A stretch of DNA of 58,068 bases from an uncultured Curvibacter sp. (GTDB lineage Bacteria > Pseudomonadota > Gammaproteobacteria > Burkholderiales > Burkholderiaceae_C), in assembly GCA_903828535.1 (NCBI GenBank), contig CAIKMN010000002.1:1-58068 (forward strand), written 5' to 3'. Shown here piece after piece: positions 45,621 through 57,901 of the stretch. Position 1 is the stretch's first letter, and each line of letters begins with the position of its first letter. Position numbers and translations under genes: made by a program. Below the pieces are notes generated by a model. The model ran no database searches. It was not told the origin of the DNA and saw nothing but the letters and a program-made list of their open reading frames with translations.

Positions 45621-48600
45621 TTACTCGGCTGCAGCCCCTTCGCTGGCTTCACGGGCTTCTTGATCGGAAGCGAGGTCGGCGGCTTCGGCTTCGGCAATCG
45701 CACGGCGCTCGGCGTCGTCCATCAAGTCCTTGGCCTTGCGGGCTTGGTGATAAGCCATGCCCGTGCCGGCTGGGATCAAGCGACCGACGATGACGTTTTC
45801 CTTCAAGCCACGCAACTCGTCGCGTTTGCCCATGATGGCCGCTTCGGTCAAGACGCGGGTGGTTTCCTGGAAGGAAGCCGCGGAGATGAACGAATCGGTC
45901 GACAACGAGGCCTTGGTAATGCCCAACAACAAGTTGGTGTACGTCGCGGGCACTTTGCCGTCGCGCAACAAAGCTTCGTTGGTGTTCAAGATCTCGGAGC
46001 GCTCGACTTGTTCGCCGCCGATGTAGTTCGAATCGCCGGCGTTTTCGACGACGACGCGACGCAACATCTGACGCACGATCACTTCGATGTGCTTGTCATT
46101 GATCTTCACACCTTGCAAACGGTAAACGTCTTGCACTTCATCCACGATGTAGCGCGAGAGTTCTTCGATGCCCAGCAAGCGCAAGATGTCTTGTGGGTCG
46201 GCGGGGCCGTCCACAATCGATTCGCCCTTGTTGACCACTTGGCCTTCGTGCACCAAGATGTTCTTTTCCTTGGGCACGAGTTCTTCCCAGATCTTGCCTT
46301 CGGGGTCGGTGATTTGCAGACGCACCTTGCCTTTGGTTTCTTTACCAAAGGACACCGTACCGGTCATTTCGGCCAAGGTGCCCTTGTCTTTGGGCGTACG
46401 GGCTTCAAACAGCTCGGCCACACGGGGCAAACCGCCGGTAATGTCGCGGGTCTTTTGACCCTCGATTGGAATGCGCGCCAGCACTTCGCCAGGGCCCACG
46501 TCTTGGCCGTCTCGCACTTGGATCAGCGCGCCGACTTGGAAGCCAATCGTCACGGCATGGTCGGTGCCAGGAATCTTGACTTCGGCGCCAGAGGCGTCGA
46601 TCAATTTCACTTGCGGACGAACCACCTTGGCAGAACCCCGGCGCTTCGGATCGATCACCACCAACGTTGACAAGCCCGTGACTTCGTCGACCTGCTTGGC
46701 AACTGTCAGACCTTCTTCGACATTTTCGAACTTCACCTGACCGGCGAATTCGGTAATGATCGGACGGGTCAACGGATCCCAGTTGGCCAAAATGGTACCG
46801 GCCTTGATGGTTTGATCGGCCTTGACCGCCAAGATCGCGCCGTAAGGCACTTTGTGGCGTTCGCGCTCACGGCCATGTTCGTCTTGGATGACGATTTCGC
46901 CCGAACGGGAAATGACCACCAACTCACCCTTGGTGTTGCTGACGTAGCGCATGGTGGCATTGAAGCCAATCACGCCATTCGACTTGGCTTCCACGCTCGA
47001 GGCGATGGCGGCACGTGAAGCGGCGCCACCAATGTGGAAGGTCCGCATGGTCAGCTGGGTACCGGGTTCGCCGATGGACTGCGCTGCGATCACCCCCACG
47101 GCTTCGCCGAGGTTGATCAGACCGCCACGACCCAAGTCGCGGCCGTAGCACATGGCGCACAAACCAAAGCGGGTGTCACAGTTCAACGCGGTGCGCACGC
47201 GCACTTCGTCGACGCCGGCAGCTTCCAACTCTTCGATCAGGTCTTCGTCCAGCATCTGACCGGCCTTGGCCAGCACCGAGCGGTTTTCAGGGTGCAAGAT
47301 GTCGTCGGCGGAGGTGCGGCCCAAGATGCGGTCGCGCAGCGATTCGATGACTTCACCACCTTCAACAATGGCGCGCATGAGCGAGCCGTTGCCGGTGCCG
47401 CAATCTTGCTCGGTGACGACCAAATCTTGCGTCACATCCACCAAACGGCGGGTCAGGTAACCCGAGTTGGCGGTCTTCAAAGCCGTGTCGGCCAAGCCCT
47501 TACGAGCCCCGTGGGTAGAAATAAAGTACTGCAACACATTCAGACCTTCACGGAAGTTGGCCGTGATGGGGGTCTCAATGATGGAGCCGTCCGGCTTGGC
47601 CATCAGGCCACGCATACCGGCCAACTGGCGGATCTGAGCGGCAGAACCGCGAGCGCCCGAGTCGGCCATCATGTAGATGGAGTTGAAAGACTCTTGGTCC
47701 ACTTCGTTGCCATGGCGGTCGATGGTTTTTTGTTTGGCCAGTTGGGCCATCATCACCTTCGAGACTTCGTCACCGGCCTTGCCCCAAATGTCCACCACCT
47801 TGTTGTAGCGTTCACCCGAAGTCACCAGACCCGACACATATTGCTGTTGGATTTCTTTGACTTCTTTTTCGGCACGTTCGATGATTTCGGGCTTCTCGGT
47901 GGGCACCAACATGTCGTCGATGCAAATCGAGATACCGGCCTTGGTCGCCAAGCGGAAACCGTTTTGCAGCAGTTTGTCGGCAAAGACCACGGTTTCTTTC
48001 AAACCGCACTTGCGGAAGGAGACGTTGATCAGCTTCGAGATCTCTTTCTTCTTCAGCGCCTTGTTCATGTTGGAGAAAGGCAAGCCCTTGGGCAAGATTT
48101 CTGACAACAGCGCACGGCCGGCCGTGGTTTCCACCAGACTGGTGTGGGGCGTGAATTCGCCCGTCACCTTGTTCTTCACCCATTCTGTAATGCGCACGGT
48201 GACGCGGGCGGTCAAGTCGACTTGGCCAGCGTCAAAAGCACGTTGCACTTCAGGAACGTCGGAGAACACCAAACCTTCGCCCTTGGCATTGATGCGGTCG
48301 CGGGTCGTGTAGTACAGACCCAGCACCACGTCTTGCGAAGGCACGATGGAAGGTTCGCCCGAAGCGGGGAACAAGATGTTGTTGGAGGCCAGCATCAAGG
48401 TGCGGGCTTCCATTTGCGCTTCGACGGACAAGGGCACGTGAACGGCCATTTGGTCACCGTCAAAGTCGGCGTTGAAGGCCGCGCAGACCAAGGGGTGCAG
48501 CTGAATGGCCTTGCCTTCGATCAAGATGGGTTCAAAGGCCTGGATGCCCAGACGGTGCAGCGTGGGCGCACGGTTCAGCATGACAGGGTGTTCTTTGATG

Positions 48601-49838
48601 ACCTCTTCCAAAATGTCCCACACCACGGGGGTGCCCAATTCAACTTCCTTCTTCGCGGCCTTGATGGTGGTGGCGATGCCCATGGATTCGAGGCGCGAGA
48701 AGATGAAAGGTTTGAACAATTCGAGCGCCATCAGCTTGGGCAAACCGCACTGATGCAACTTGAGTGTCGGGCCCACGGTAATGACCGAGCGACCGGAGTA
48801 GTCGACACGTTTGCCCAGCAAGTTTTGACGGAAACGACCGCTCTTGCCTTTGATCATGTCGGCCAACGACTTGAGGGCACGCTTGTTGGCGCCCGTCATG
48901 GCCTTGCCACGGCGGCCGTTGTCCAGCAAGCTGTCGACGGCTTCTTGCAACATGCGCTTTTCATTGCGGGCAATGATTTCAGGCGCTTTCAGTTCCAACA
49001 AGCGGCGCAAACGGCTGTTGCGGTTGATCACGCGGCGGTACAGGTCGTTCAAATCAGACGTGGCGAAGCGGCCACCGTCCAGCGGCACCAAAGGACGCAA
49101 GTCGGGTGGCAACACGGGCAGCACTTCGAGCACCATCCAGCCGGGCTTGATGCCCGACTTCTTGAAAGCCTCCAAGACCTTGAGGCGCTTGGCGTTCTTC
49201 TTGATTTTGACTTCGGAACCGGTCAAGTCGCCCCGCAGGCGCTCAATTTCGGATTCGATGTCGATGGCTTCGAGCAGGTCTTTGATGCCTTCGGCGCCCA
49301 TCTTGGCGACGAACTCATCGCCGAATTCTTTTTGCTTCGCGTCGAACTCGTCTTCGGACATGATGCTGAACTTCTTCAGGGGGGTCATGCCGGGGTCGGT
49401 CACCACATAAGCTTCAAAGTACAACACGCGTTCGATGTCGCGCAGGGTCATGTCAAGCACCAAGCCCAAGCGCGAAGGCAGGGACTTCAGGAACCAGATG
49501 TGGGCGCAAGGCGCGGCCAAATCGATGTGGCCCATGCGCTCGCGACGCACCTTGGTTTGGGTCACTTCAACGCCGCACTTTTCACAAATCACGCCACGGT
49601 GTTTCAGGCGTTTGTACTTGCCGCACAAGCATTCATAGTCTTTGATGGGGCCAAAAATCTTGGCGCAAAAAAGACCATCGCGCTCGGGCTTGAAGGTGCG
49701 GTAGTTGATGGTTTCAGGTTTTTTCACCTCACCGAAAGACCACGAACGGATCTTTTCAGGGGATGCCATGCCAATTTTGATGGCATCAAAGTGCTCATCC
49801 GGCGTGAATTGCTTGAACAGGTCGAGTAGGGATTTCAT
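45621..49838 (-). CDS. rpoC: DNA-directed RNA polymerase subunit beta'
   Basis: A 1405-residue subunit, full length. The N-terminal zinc ribbon is [19 protein letters not shown] (about 70-88); the catalytic Mg-binding loop is [12 protein letters not shown] (about 460); the bridge-helix/trigger-loop region includes [17 protein letters not shown]. The second zinc site is visible as [13 protein letters not shown]. An Ala/Glu-rich tail ends the protein. It follows rpoB by 21 bases and forms with it, alpha and omega the core enzyme. Confidence 0.99.
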   Translation of the reverse strand: MKSLLDLFKQFTPDEHFDAIKIGMASPEKIRSWSFGEVKKPETINYRTFKPERDGLFCAKIFGPIKDYECLCGKYKRLKHRGVICEKCGVEVTQTKVRRERMGHIDLAAPCAHIWFLKSLPSRLGLVLDMTLRDIERVLYFEAYVVTDPGMTPLKKFSIMSEDEFDAKQKEFGDEFVAKMGAEGIKDLLEAIDIESEIERLRGDLTGSEVKIKKNAKRLKVLEAFKKSGIKPGWMVLEVLPVLPPDLRPLVPLDGGRFATSDLNDLYRRVINRNSRLRRLLELKAPEIIARNEKRMLQEAVDSLLDNGRRGKAMTGANKRALKSLADMIKGKSGRFRQNLLGKRVDYSGRSVITVGPTLKLHQCGLPKLMALELFKPFIFSRLESMGIATTIKAAKKEVELGTPVVWDILEEVIKEHPVMLNRAPTLHRLGIQAFEPILIEGKAIQLHPLVCAAFNADFDGDQMAVHVPLSVEAQMEARTLMLASNNILFPASGEPSIVPSQDVVLGLYYTTRDRINAKGEGLVFSDVPEVQRAFDAGQVDLTARVTVRITEWVKNKVTGEFTPHTSLVETTAGRALLSEILPKGLPFSNMNKALKKKEISKLINVSFRKCGLKETVVFADKLLQNGFRLATKAGISICIDDMLVPTEKPEIIERAEKEVKEIQQQYVSGLVTSGERYNKVVDIWGKAGDEVSKVMMAQLAKQKTIDRHGNEVDQESFNSIYMMADSGARGSAAQIRQLAGMRGLMAKPDGSIIETPITANFREGLNVLQYFISTHGARKGLADTALKTANSGYLTRRLVDVTQDLVVTEQDCGTGNGSLMRAIVEGGEVIESLRDRILGRTSADDILHPENRSVLAKAGQMLDEDLIEELEAAGVDEVRVRTALNCDTRFGLCAMCYGRDLGRGGLINLGEAVGVIAAQSIGEPGTQLTMRTFHIGGAASRAAIASSVEAKSNGVIGFNATMRYVSNTKGELVVISRSGEIVIQDEHGRERERHKVPYGAILAVKADQTIKAGTILANWDPLTRPIITEFAGQVKFENVEEGLTVAKQVDEVTGLSTLVVIDPKRRGSAKVVRPQVKLIDASGAEVKIPGTDHAVTIGFQVGALIQVRDGQDVGPGEVLARIPIEGQKTRDITGGLPRVAELFEARTPKDKGTLAEMTGTVSFGKETKGKVRLQITDPEGKIWEELVPKEKNILVHEGQVVNKGESIVDGPADPQDILRLLGIEELSRYIVDEVQDVYRLQGVKINDKHIEVIVRQMLRRVVVENAGDSNYIGGEQVERSEILNTNEALLRDGKVPATYTNLLLGITKASLSTDSFISAASFQETTRVLTEAAIMGKRDELRGLKENVIVGRLIPAGTGMAYHQARKAKDLMDDAERRAIAEAEAADLASDQEAREASEGAAAE

Positions 49839-49859
49839 AAAACTCTATCCTTTTCTTGC

Positions 49860-52800
49860 TTAAGAACGTTCGAGTTCAATGTCGAGACCCAAGGAACGGA
49901 TTTCCTTGACCAACACATTGAACGATTCCGGCATCCCGGCTTCGATGGCGTGTTCGCCCTTGACAATGCTTTCGTACACCTTGGTACGGCCTTGCACGTC
50001 GTCGGACTTAACGGTGAGCATTTCCTGCAACACGTAAGAGGCGCCATAAGCTTCCAGCGCCCAGACTTCCATTTCCCCGAAACGCTGACCACCGAACTGG
50101 GCCTTGCCGCCCAAAGGTTGTTGCGTGACCAAGGAGTAAGGACCGGTGGAGCGAGCGTGCATCTTGTCGTCGACCAAATGGTGCAACTTCAAGAAGTGCA
50201 TGTACCCAATGGTGGTGGGACGCTCGAACGATTCACCGGTGCGACCATCGATCAGGTTGGCTTGGGTGCGCGTGGCCGTCAAGCCCTTGGCCGTGGCGAT
50301 GTCGTCGGGGTAAGCCAACTTCAACATGGCGCGGATGTCTTCCTCGGCGGCACCGTCAAACACGGGGCTGGCGAATGGCACACCCGACTTCAGGTTGTCG
50401 GCCATTTCGAGCACTTGGTCGTCGCTCAACAAGGACAGTTCTTCCTTGCGACCGGTCGAGTTGTAGAGCTCTTCCATGAATTGGCGCAGTTCGGCCACAC
50501 GGCTTTCGGCCTGCAGCATGTCACCAATGCGTTGGCCAATGCCCTTGCCGGCCCAACCCAAGTGAACCTCCAGCACCTGACCCACGTTCATCCGGGAAGG
50601 AACGCCCAAGGGGTTCAAGACGATGTCCGCTGGGGTACCGTCGGCCATGTAAGGCATGTCTTCAACCGGCACGATCTTGGAGACCACCCCCTTGTTACCG
50701 TGACGGCCGGCCATCTTGTCCCCTGGCTGCAAGCGGCGCTTGACAGCCAAGTAGACCTTGACCATCTTCAACACACCGGCTGGCAACTCGTCGCCTTGGG
50801 TGAGCTTTTTGCGCTTTTCTTCAAAAGCCAAGTCGAAGCTGTGACGGGTTTGCTCCAGCGAGTTCTTGATGGATTCGAGTTGTGCGGCGACTTCATCTTC
50901 CGCAGGACGGATGTCAAACCAGTGGAACTTCTCGACTGAAGCCAAGTAGGCGGCGTCAATCTTGCTGCCCTTGGTCAACTTGTTGGGTCCGCCGTTGGCA
51001 GCGCGGTTCAACAGCAGTTTTTCGATACGCGCAAAAGCGTCGGCTTCAACGATGCGCAATTGGTCGTTCAAATCCAAACGGAAGCGCTTCAACTCATCGT
51101 CAATAATTTGTTGAGCGCGCTTGTCGCGGGTAATGCCTTCACGGGTGAAAACTTGCACGTCGATGACCGTGCCTTGCGAGCCTTGGTCCACGCGCAATGA
51201 GGTGTCTTTCACATCGCTGGCTTTTTCGCCAAAGATGGCGCGCAACAGTTTTTCTTCGGGGGTCAACGTGGTCTCGCCCTTGGGGGTGACCTTGCCGACC
51301 AACACGTCGCCAGGCTGCACTTCAGCGCCGACGAAGATGATGCCCGAATCGTCCAGACGGTTCAGTTGGGTTTCAGCCAAGTTGGGGATGTCGCGGGAGA
51401 TTTCTTCCGCGCCCAGCTTGGTGTCACGCGCCATGACCACCAACTCTTCGATGTGAATCGAGGTGTAGCGGTCATCAGCGACCACGCGCTCGGAGATCAA
51501 AATCGAGTCTTCGAAGTTGTAGCCGTTCCATGGCATGAAGGCGATCAGCATGTTTTGACCGATGGCGATTTCGCCCAGGTCCGTCGAAGCGCCGTCGGCA
51601 ATGACATCGCCCTTGGCCAACACATCGCCCTTTTTGACGATGGGGCGCTGGTGAATGTTGGTGTTTTGGTTGGACCGTTGGAACTTAATCAAGTTATAAA
51701 TGTCCACACCGACTTCGCCCGCCACCGCTTCGGCGTCGTTCACGCGCACCACGATGCGGGTGGCGTCAACATAATCGACCACGCCGCCGCGGTTGGCCGT
51801 GACCACCGTGCCCGAATCGACCGCGGCAACGCGCTCGATCCCAGTACCGACCATGGGTTTCTCAGGACGCAACACGGGCACGGCTTGGCGTGACATGTTG
51901 GCACCCATCAACGCGCGGTTGGCGTCATCGTGCTCCAAAAACGGCACCAAGGAGGCCGCCACGGAGACGATCTGAGCGGGCGACACGTCCATGTACTGCA
52001 CGCGATCGGCCGGTACCAATGTCGATTCACCCTTTTCACGGGCAGAGACCAAATCACCGGTCAGCAAGCCGTCTTTGTTCAAAGCCGCATTGGCCTGAGC
52101 AATGACGTACTTGCCTTCTTCGATGGCCGACAGGTAGTCGATTTCCATGGTGACCTTGCCTTCGATCACTCGACGGTAAGGGGTTTCAATGAAACCATAT
52201 TCATTCAAGCGGGCATACAAAGCCAGCGAGTTGATCAGGCCAATGTTAGGACCTTCAGGCGTTTCAATCGGGCAGACGCGGCCGTAGTGGGTCACGTGCA
52301 CGTCGCGCACTTCAAAGCCAGCACGTTCGCGGGTCAAACCACCTGGGCCCAAGGCAGAGACGCGGCGCTTGTGGGTAATTTCGGCCAGGGGGTTGGTTTG
52401 GTCCATGAACTGCGACAGTTGCGAGGCGCCAAAGAACTCTTTCAGAGCCGCAGAAATGGGCTTGGAGTTGATCAAGTCGTGCGGCATCAAGGGCTCTTGC
52501 TCGGCTTGACCCAAGCGCTCCTTGACCGCCTTTTCAATGCGCGCCAAACCAGTGCGGTATTGGTTTTCGGCCAACTCACCAACGCAACGCACACGGCGAT
52601 TGCCCAAGTGGTCAATGTCGTCCACTTCACCGTTGCCGTTGCGCAAGTCCACCAAGATTTTGACCACCGACAAAATGTCTTCGTTGGTCAAAACCATGGG
52701 ACCCGTGGATTCAGGACGACCCACTTTGGCATTGAACTTCATGCGGCCAACACGCGACAAGTCGTAGGTGTCGGGGTTGTAGAACAAGCGTTGGAACAGG

Positions 52801-53972
52801 GCTTGGACGGCGTCTTCGGTCGGGGGTTCGCCAGGACGCATCATGCGGTAGATGGCGACGCGGGCGGCAAATTCGTCCGTCGTTTCATCGGTGCGCAAGG
52901 TTTGCGAAATGTAGGCGCCTTGATCCAGCTCGTTGGTGTAGATGGCTTGCAGGTCTTTGATGCCAGCGCTGCGCAGTTTTTTCAACAGCACTTCGGTCAA
53001 CTCGTCGTTGGCCTTGGCAATGAATTCGCCCGTTTCAGGGTCGATGATGTTGCGCGCCACGACACGGCCAATCAGGAAGTCTTCAGGGACGCTGATGTGG
53101 GTGGTGCCCGATTGCTCGAGTTCGCGGGTGTGGCGTGCGGTGATGCGCTTGTCTTTGGCCACAATGACTTTGCCTGACTTGTCGGTGATGTCAAAGCGTG
53201 CCACTTCGCCGCGCAGTCGCTCGGTCACAAATTCCATTTGCGCGCCACTGTCCATCAAACGGAAGTTGTCGTTCACGAAGAAGTGCGCCAAGATGGATTC
53301 GGCGTTCAAGCCGATGGCCTTGAGCAGCGTGGTGACAGGCATCTTGCGACGACGGTCCACGCGGAAGTACAGCAGGTCTTTGGGGTCGAATTCGAAGTCG
53401 AGCCAAGAGCCGCGGTAAGGGATCACGCGGGCCGAGAACAGCAACTTACCCGAGCTGTGGGTTTTGCCCTTGTCGTGTTCAAAGAAGACGCCGGGTGAAC
53501 GGTGCAACTGAGACACGATGACGCGCTCGGTGCCGTTGATGATGAAAGAGCCTTTGTCGGTCATCAGGGGCACTTCGCCCATGTAGACCTCTTGCTCTTT
53601 CACTTCCTTGATGACCTTGGAGGTGCTGGTCGACGACTCGCGGTCATAGATGAACAACTGCACCTTGGCGCGCACGGCCGAAGCATAAGTCAAGCCGCGG
53701 GTTTGGCATTCGCGCACGTCGAAGGCGGGTTTGGCCAAGTTGTATTCAACAAACTTCATCTCGACAAAACCATTGTGCGAAATGATCGGGAAGGCGGCTT
53801 CAAAGGCGGCCTGCAGACCTTCATTGGTGCGTTTTTTAGGGGCAACGTTTGCTTGCAAGAAAGCGGTATACGCGTCCTTTTGCATCTGCAACAGATAAGG
53901 CACTTCGAGCACGCTCGGGCGTGTGCCAAAACTCTTGCGGATGCGTTTGCGTTCGGTAAATGAGTAAGCCAT
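49860..53972 (-). CDS. rpoB: DNA-directed RNA polymerase subunit beta
   Basis: A 1370-residue subunit starting [20 protein letters not shown]; ten codons upstream are ignored because this is the conserved start. The rifampicin pocket reads [19 protein letters not shown] then [18 protein letters not shown], with the residues that change in resistant mutants (Asp516, His526, Ser531 in E. coli numbering) all wild type. Conserved features include [15 protein letters not shown] and the C-terminal [16 protein letters not shown]. It lies 240 bases after rplL, with a hairpin in the gap. Confidence 0.99.
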   Translation of the reverse strand: MAYSFTERKRIRKSFGTRPSVLEVPYLLQMQKDAYTAFLQANVAPKKRTNEGLQAAFEAAFPIISHNGFVEMKFVEYNLAKPAFDVRECQTRGLTYASAVRAKVQLFIYDRESSTSTSKVIKEVKEQEVYMGEVPLMTDKGSFIINGTERVIVSQLHRSPGVFFEHDKGKTHSSGKLLFSARVIPYRGSWLDFEFDPKDLLYFRVDRRRKMPVTTLLKAIGLNAESILAHFFVNDNFRLMDSGAQMEFVTERLRGEVARFDITDKSGKVIVAKDKRITARHTRELEQSGTTHISVPEDFLIGRVVARNIIDPETGEFIAKANDELTEVLLKKLRSAGIKDLQAIYTNELDQGAYISQTLRTDETTDEFAARVAIYRMMRPGEPPTEDAVQALFQRLFYNPDTYDLSRVGRMKFNAKVGRPESTGPMVLTNEDILSVVKILVDLRNGNGEVDDIDHLGNRRVRCVGELAENQYRTGLARIEKAVKERLGQAEQEPLMPHDLINSKPISAALKEFFGASQLSQFMDQTNPLAEITHKRRVSALGPGGLTRERAGFEVRDVHVTHYGRVCPIETPEGPNIGLINSLALYARLNEYGFIETPYRRVIEGKVTMEIDYLSAIEEGKYVIAQANAALNKDGLLTGDLVSAREKGESTLVPADRVQYMDVSPAQIVSVAASLVPFLEHDDANRALMGANMSRQAVPVLRPEKPMVGTGIERVAAVDSGTVVTANRGGVVDYVDATRIVVRVNDAEAVAGEVGVDIYNLIKFQRSNQNTNIHQRPIVKKGDVLAKGDVIADGASTDLGEIAIGQNMLIAFMPWNGYNFEDSILISERVVADDRYTSIHIEELVVMARDTKLGAEEISRDIPNLAETQLNRLDDSGIIFVGAEVQPGDVLVGKVTPKGETTLTPEEKLLRAIFGEKASDVKDTSLRVDQGSQGTVIDVQVFTREGITRDKRAQQIIDDELKRFRLDLNDQLRIVEADAFARIEKLLLNRAANGGPNKLTKGSKIDAAYLASVEKFHWFDIRPAEDEVAAQLESIKNSLEQTRHSFDLAFEEKRKKLTQGDELPAGVLKMVKVYLAVKRRLQPGDKMAGRHGNKGVVSKIVPVEDMPYMADGTPADIVLNPLGVPSRMNVGQVLEVHLGWAGKGIGQRIGDMLQAESRVAELRQFMEELYNSTGRKEELSLLSDDQVLEMADNLKSGVPFASPVFDGAAEEDIRAMLKLAYPDDIATAKGLTATRTQANLIDGRTGESFERPTTIGYMHFLKLHHLVDDKMHARSTGPYSLVTQQPLGGKAQFGGQRFGEMEVWALEAYGASYVLQEMLTVKSDDVQGRTKVYESIVKGEHAIEAGMPESFNVLVKEIRSLGLDIELERS

Positions 53973-54166
53973 TAAATCTCCGGGCAAAGACATGAAAACC
54001 AACGTGAGCTTGGTGGTTGGCCACTACCAACCCTGGCTGACAACAGTGCGTTGCACACTGTCCGAACCAAGGTACCTTCTTGTTAAGAAGGCACTCAAAA
54101 GACGTGGGGCGTGGCCCTTTGGCTTTTGGGTGCGCTCTTAAAAAGCACGAATGTTCAAAGCACCAA

Positions 54167-54197
54167 AGGCTGGAGGCCCTTTGGGACACTCCAGCCT
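54167..54197 (-). promoter_or_regulatory. Hairpin in the rplL-rpoB gap, candidate attenuator or processing site
   Basis: AGGCTGGAG and CTCCAGCCT pair over nine bases around a 13-base loop, 15 bases after the rplL stop. On the minus strand it is followed by a T- and G-rich stretch (TTGGTGC) rather than a strong T run, consistent with partial termination that sets the ratio of ribosomal to polymerase proteins, or an RNase III site. The rest of the 240-base gap holds no gene. Confidence 0.5.
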
Positions 54198-54212
54198 CTG
54201 AGCAAAACCCAA

Positions 54213-54590
54213 TTACTTGAGTTCGACCTTGGCGCCAGCTTCTTCGAGCTTCTTCTTGGCGGCTTCGGCGTCGGCCTTGGACACGCCTTCTTTAACGGCC
54301 TTGGGAGCGCCGTCAACCATGTCCTTGGCTTCTTTCAAGCCCAGACCGGTGATTTCGCGAACGGCCTTAATGACCGACACCTTGTTGGCGCCCGCTTCAA
54401 GCAAGACCACGTTGAACTCGGTCTTTTCTTCAGCAGCCGCTGGTGCAGCACCGCCGCCACCCGCAGCAGGAGCGGCCATAGCGGCTGCGCTCACACCAAA
54501 TTTCTCTTCGATGGCTTTCACCAGGTCGTTGAGTTCCATGACCGACATGCTGTCCAGTGCGGTCAAAAATGCGTCTTTATCGAATGCCAT
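54213..54590 (-). CDS. rplL: 50S ribosomal protein L7/L12
   Basis: A 125-residue stalk protein. The N-terminal dimerisation helix ([20 protein letters not shown]), an Ala/Gly hinge, and the C-terminal factor-binding domain [20 protein letters not shown] are all present. It binds L10 in several copies and recruits elongation factors. It follows rplJ by 40 bases. Confidence 0.98.
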   Translation of the reverse strand: MAFDKDAFLTALDSMSVMELNDLVKAIEEKFGVSAAAMAAPAAGGGGAAPAAAEEKTEFNVVLLEAGANKVSVIKAVREITGLGLKEAKDMVDGAPKAVKEGVSKADAEAAKKKLEEAGAKVELK

Positions 54591-54630
54591 TTTTAATTTC
54601 CTAACAATTGGTTAATACACCGCGTCCGCT

Positions 54631-55179
54631 TTAAGCGGCCGCAGCTTCGGCTGGTGCAGGTTCAGCAGCAACGCTGTCACCGGCACCTGTGCCTTCGCCT
54701 TTTTTCGCCGCCAAAGCACCCAACACCACGGCGGTGCGAGCAATCGGCGACATCAACAAGCCGCACAACTGGGCCAGCAACACTTCCTTAGAAGGAATGT
54801 TGGCCAATTGCTTAACGCCGTTGACATCCAAAGCTTTGCCAGAAATGGCGCCAGCGCGAATCACCAACTTGTCGTTGGTTTTCGCGAAGTCGGCCACCAC
54901 CTTAGCGGCGGCCACAGCGTCTTCTGAGAAGCCATAGATGAGCGGACCGGTCATCTGGTCGGCGACAACCTCAAACGAGCTGCCCGTCACAGCACGGCGA
55001 GCCAGGGTGTTTTTCAACACACTCAGGGTCACGCCTTTGCTGCGAGCGTCAACGCGCAGTTTGGTCATGTCAGCGACCGTGATGCCACGGTATTCCGCGA
55101 TCACCAGCGTTTGAGCTTTTGCGGCGAGGCTGGTCACTTCAGAAATGACCGCTTCTTTCTCACTGCGATTCAGACTCAA
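54631..55179 (-). CDS. rplJ: 50S ribosomal protein L10
   Basis: A 182-residue protein beginning [15 protein letters not shown], with the rRNA-binding core [17 protein letters not shown] and LKNTLARRA and the conserved [15 protein letters not shown]. It anchors L7/L12 to the ribosome. The Ala/Pro/Glu-rich tail ([13 protein letters not shown]) is slightly longer than usual. In other bacteria L10 bound to L7/L12 represses its own mRNA through the leader that precedes this gene. Confidence 0.97.
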   Translation of the reverse strand: MSLNRSEKEAVISEVTSLAAKAQTLVIAEYRGITVADMTKLRVDARSKGVTLSVLKNTLARRAVTGSSFEVVADQMTGPLIYGFSEDAVAAAKVVADFAKTNDKLVIRAGAISGKALDVNGVKQLANIPSKEVLLAQLCGLLMSPIARTAVVLGALAAKKGEGTGAGDSVAAEPAPAEAAAA

Positions 55180-55189
55180 GGTCTAACTC

Positions 55190-55420
55190 CTTTTTATGCG
55201 TATTGGGCACAATGCCCGCTACGCGCCTAGTTGCAGCGACCAACTGTTTGGAACAGTGGGATCGCCATCTGCGTTGGCCCCTTTCGGGTTTAAAGGGCTG
55301 TCGTTTGAAACGACCTCCCCTACCAACGGTCTTGGATGGCCTCTGTGTTGAGCAACGCCTTGCGTTGTCGCTCTCCACAGAGCCCACCACACCAGAGAGC
55401 AAGCCCTCCGGCGATTTCTG
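55190..55420 (-). promoter_or_regulatory. Likely ribosomal protein L10 leader
   Basis: The 256-base gap between rplA and rplJ has no gene and shows several pairings, for example GTCGTTT with AAACGAC around one base. Position and length match the leader that binds the L10-L7/L12 complex in proteobacteria, and an own promoter may lie here too. The exact fold was not derived. Confidence 0.5.
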
Positions 55421-55435
55421 CTCACCGACTGAAGA

Positions 55436-56131
55436 TCAGCCAGCGATGGTTTGTGTGTCGACTCGAACGCCCACGCCCATGGTGGACGAGACGGCCACTT
55501 TGCGCAGGTAAACCCCTTTGCTCGAGGCCGGTTTGGCCTTGTTCAAAGCGTCCACCAACGCAGCCAAGTTGCCTTGCAACTTGTCGGTGTCGAATGAGCG
55601 AAGACCAATGGTGGAGTGAACAATACCTGCCTTGTCGACACGGAATTGCACTTGACCCGCTTTGGCGTTCTTGACCGCCGTTGCCACGTCAGGGGTCACG
55701 GTACCCACCTTGGGGTTAGGCATCAGGCCACGGGGGCCCAAAATTTGACCCAAAGTACCAACGACGCGCATCGCGTCGGGTGCCGCAATGACCACGTCAA
55801 AAGGCATGTCACCGGCTTTGACTTGAGCAGCCAAGTCGTCCATACCGACCACGTCGGCGCCTGCAGCACGGGCTTCATCCGCCTTGGCGCCTTGAGCAAA
55901 CACCGCAACGCGCTTGGTTTTGCCGGTGCCATTGGGCAACACGACGGCGCCGCGCACCACTTGGTCAGACTTCTTGGCGTCAATGCCAAGCTGAACGGCC
56001 ACGTCGATGGATTCATCAAATTTGGCGGTGGCACACTCTTTCACCAAGGTGATGGCGTCGTTCAAAGCGTACAGCTTGTTGGTATCGACCTTGCCTTGCA
56101 AGGCTTTTGCTTTTTTGGTGAGCTTAGTCAT
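55436..56131 (-). CDS. rplA: 50S ribosomal protein L1
   Basis: A 231-residue protein starting [16 protein letters not shown], with the signature [16 protein letters not shown] and the C-terminal [21 protein letters not shown]1 forms the mobile L1 stalk and in E. coli represses the rplKA mRNA. Its ATG overlaps the rplK stop by one base (TAATG), so translation is coupled. Confidence 0.98.
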   Translation of the reverse strand: MTKLTKKAKALQGKVDTNKLYALNDAITLVKECATAKFDESIDVAVQLGIDAKKSDQVVRGAVVLPNGTGKTKRVAVFAQGAKADEARAAGADVVGMDDLAAQVKAGDMPFDVVIAAPDAMRVVGTLGQILGPRGLMPNPKVGTVTPDVATAVKNAKAGQVQFRVDKAGIVHSTIGLRSFDTDKLQGNLAALVDALNKAKPASSKGVYLRKVAVSSTMGVGVRVDTQTIAG

Positions 56132-56562
56132 TACAGACCCTCCACCGTCACGCCCATGGAGCGTGCGGAACCGGCTATGGTGCGAACAGCGGCATCAACG
56201 CTGGCCGCGTTCATGTCCTTCATTTTGGTTTTGGCGATTTCCTCGAGCTGAGCGCGGGTAATTTTGCCCACCTTGTCAGCGTGAGGCCGCGCAGAACCCT
56301 TGTCCAGCTTGATGGCCTTCTTGATCAAGGTCGTCGCAGGGGGCGTCTTGATGATGAAGGTAAAGCTCTTGTCAGCGAAAGCCGTGATCACCACTGGCAG
56401 TGGCAGTCCGGGCTCTACGCCTTGAGTCTGCGCGTTAAACGCCTTGCAGAACTCCATGATGTTCAAACCGCGTTGGCCCAATGCGGGACCAATCGGTGGT
56501 GAGGGGTTGGCCTTGCCAGCTGGCACTTGCAGCTTCACAAAACCGACGATTTTCTTCGCCAT
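56131..56562 (-). CDS. rplK: 50S ribosomal protein L11
   Basis: A 143-residue protein starting [20 protein letters not shown] with the conserved [15 protein letters not shown]. It forms the GTPase-associated centre with 23S rRNA, the target of thiostrepton. The ATG at 56562 follows a perfect AAGGAG; a TTG seven codons upstream is rejected. The 147-base gap to nusG may hold the L1 operator, which I could not delimit. Confidence 0.98.
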   Translation of the reverse strand: MAKKIVGFVKLQVPAGKANPSPPIGPALGQRGLNIMEFCKAFNAQTQGVEPGLPLPVVITAFADKSFTFIIKTPPATTLIKKAIKLDKGSARPHADKVGKITRAQLEEIAKTKMKDMNAASVDAAVRTIAGSARSMGVTVEGL

Positions 56563-56709
56563 GCTTTTCTCCTTGCGGGTCAAACGCCTTGGCTTTTAGG
56601 CCTTTAGCTTCCCGGGGTTAACAACTCTCGGATTTGACGCCCCACCGAGTCGGTAAGTGGGACAACTGGCCCTCGTTAGACAGACCAGCCAAAACTTTCA
56701 AAACACCAA

Positions 56710-57321
56710 TCAGGTCTTTTCGATCTGGTTGAAGTCCAGTTCAACCGGCGTCGAGCGACCAAAAATGGTGACCGACACACGGACTTTGTTCTTTTCGTAG
56801 TTGACGTCTTCGACCGATCCATTGAAGTCGGTAAAAGGACCTTCCTTGACACGGACGTATTCGCCCACTTGGAATTCCACCTTGTGGCGTGGCTTGTCCG
56901 AGCCTTCTTTCATCTGGCCGACAATTTTCTCAACTTCGGCCTGAGAAATCGCGACAGGACGGTTTTTCGCGCCACCCACAAAGCCAGTGACCTTGTTGGT
57001 GTGCTTGACCAAGTGCCAAGATTCGTCGTCCATGATCATTTCGACCAGCACGTAGCCCGGAAAGAAACGGCGCTCGGTGGTGCGGCGCTGGCCATTCTTC
57101 ATCTCGACCACTTCTTCAGTGGGAACCAGAATCCGGCCAAATTTACTTTGCATGCCCGCGCGGTTGATGCGCTCCAAGATGTTGCGCTCAACCGCTTTTT
57201 CCATGCCCGAATAAGCATGAACCACGTACCAGCGCAGATCGGGATGGGCCGGCGCCGCCAACACGCCCGTGTTGGTATTTTCCGAAACTTCGGTCGTTGC
57301 CTCGGTGATCGCGTCGGTCAT
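56710..57321 (-). CDS. nusG: Transcription termination/antitermination factor NusG
   Basis: A 203-residue protein. After a variable N-terminal extension, the NGN domain begins at [15 protein letters not shown] and includes [10 protein letters not shown]; the KOW domain is [19 protein letters not shown] followed by [11 protein letters not shown] at the end. It links RNA polymerase with Rho and with the ribosome. The ATG overlaps the secE stop by one base (TAATG). Confidence 0.97.
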   Translation of the reverse strand: MTDAITEATTEVSENTNTGVLAAPAHPDLRWYVVHAYSGMEKAVERNILERINRAGMQSKFGRILVPTEEVVEMKNGQRRTTERRFFPGYVLVEMIMDDESWHLVKHTNKVTGFVGGAKNRPVAISQAEVEKIVGQMKEGSDKPRHKVEFQVGEYVRVKEGPFTDFNGSVEDVNYEKNKVRVSVTIFGRSTPVELDFNQIEKT

Positions 57322-57704
57322 TATTTTCTCCAACCCAAAATCAAATCGAAAAAGACCCAGTCAATGGTCTTGTCGGTAACCCACAAAAACAGCGCCATGA
57401 TGACCACAAAGCCAAACACATAGGCCGTCATTTGGGTGGCTTCTTTGCGGGTCGGCCACACCACTTTTCGCACTTCACGCTCGGATTCACGACCGAAGGC
57501 AATCAACTGACGCCCTGTTTCGGACGACAAGAAGGCAGCCGCCGCCAAAGCCAGCAACACGAGCAAAGCGCCCCATTGAGCCAACTGCCCTTGGGGAGCC
57601 AAGAAGTAGTAGGCCGTTAAGCCGACCATCACCAGCGCCAACGCAGCCGCGAGCTTGGCTTTGTCAGCACCGGTGCTGACTGTTTCTACATGAGTACTTG
57701 CCAT
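57321..57704 (-). CDS. secE: Preprotein translocase subunit SecE
   Basis: A 127-residue protein with three hydrophobic helices: two near the N-terminus and the conserved third preceded by the amphipathic segment [17 protein letters not shown]. It clamps SecY (10593-11912). The three-helix form is typical of proteobacteria. It forms a coupled pair with nusG. Confidence 0.97.
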   Translation of the reverse strand: MASTHVETVSTGADKAKLAAALALVMVGLTAYYFLAPQGQLAQWGALLVLLALAAAAFLSSETGRQLIAFGRESEREVRKVVWPTRKEATQMTAYVFGFVVIMALFLWVTDKTIDWVFFDLILGWRK

Positions 57705-57749
57705 CTTGGGCCAAATTCACTTTCAACCATCGTTGCTCTTGAGACACCG

Positions 57750-57774
57750 AAGCCCGTCAGGTTGTGACGGGCTT
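57750..57774. terminator. Hairpin between tRNA-Trp and secE
   Basis: A perfect ten-base-pair stem (AAGCCCGTCA with TGACGGGCTT) and a five-base loop. Neither strand has a long T run. It may be a partial terminator, or a tRNA processing boundary that lets some polymerase read into secE-nusG. Confidence 0.5.
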
Positions 57775-57817
57775 TGCGTGTTGCGAAATCAAAGATTTCG
57801 CGGGCGCCACACTCAAG

Positions 57818-57893
57818 TGGCAGGGGCAGTAGGAATCGAACCTACAACCTTCGGTTTTGGAGACCGACGCTCTGCCAATTGAGCTATACCCCT
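57818..57893 (-). tRNA. tRNA-Trp (CCA)
   Basis: A 76-base cloverleaf with encoded CCA. The anticodon arm is TCGGT, loop CTCCAAA, ACCGA, giving anticodon CCA. It lies eight bases after the tuf stop and upstream of secE, the standard tuf-tRNA-Trp-secE-nusG order. Confidence 0.96.
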
Positions 57894-57901
57894 GTGTTTG
57901 A

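Noticed and set aside
52300-52450. Rifampicin-resistance substitutions in rpoB
   Set aside because: The positions that commonly change (Asp516, His526, Ser531 in E. coli numbering) are wild type; the Thr and Ala differences are likely lineage variation.
46000-53200. Long open frames on the plus strand opposite rpoC and rpoB (for example 47034-48104, 48144-49829, 51930-53177)
   Set aside because: They mirror the highly conserved rpoB and rpoC frames, have no ribosome-binding sites or recognisable domains, and their composition is that expected from the reverse of GC-rich coding DNA.
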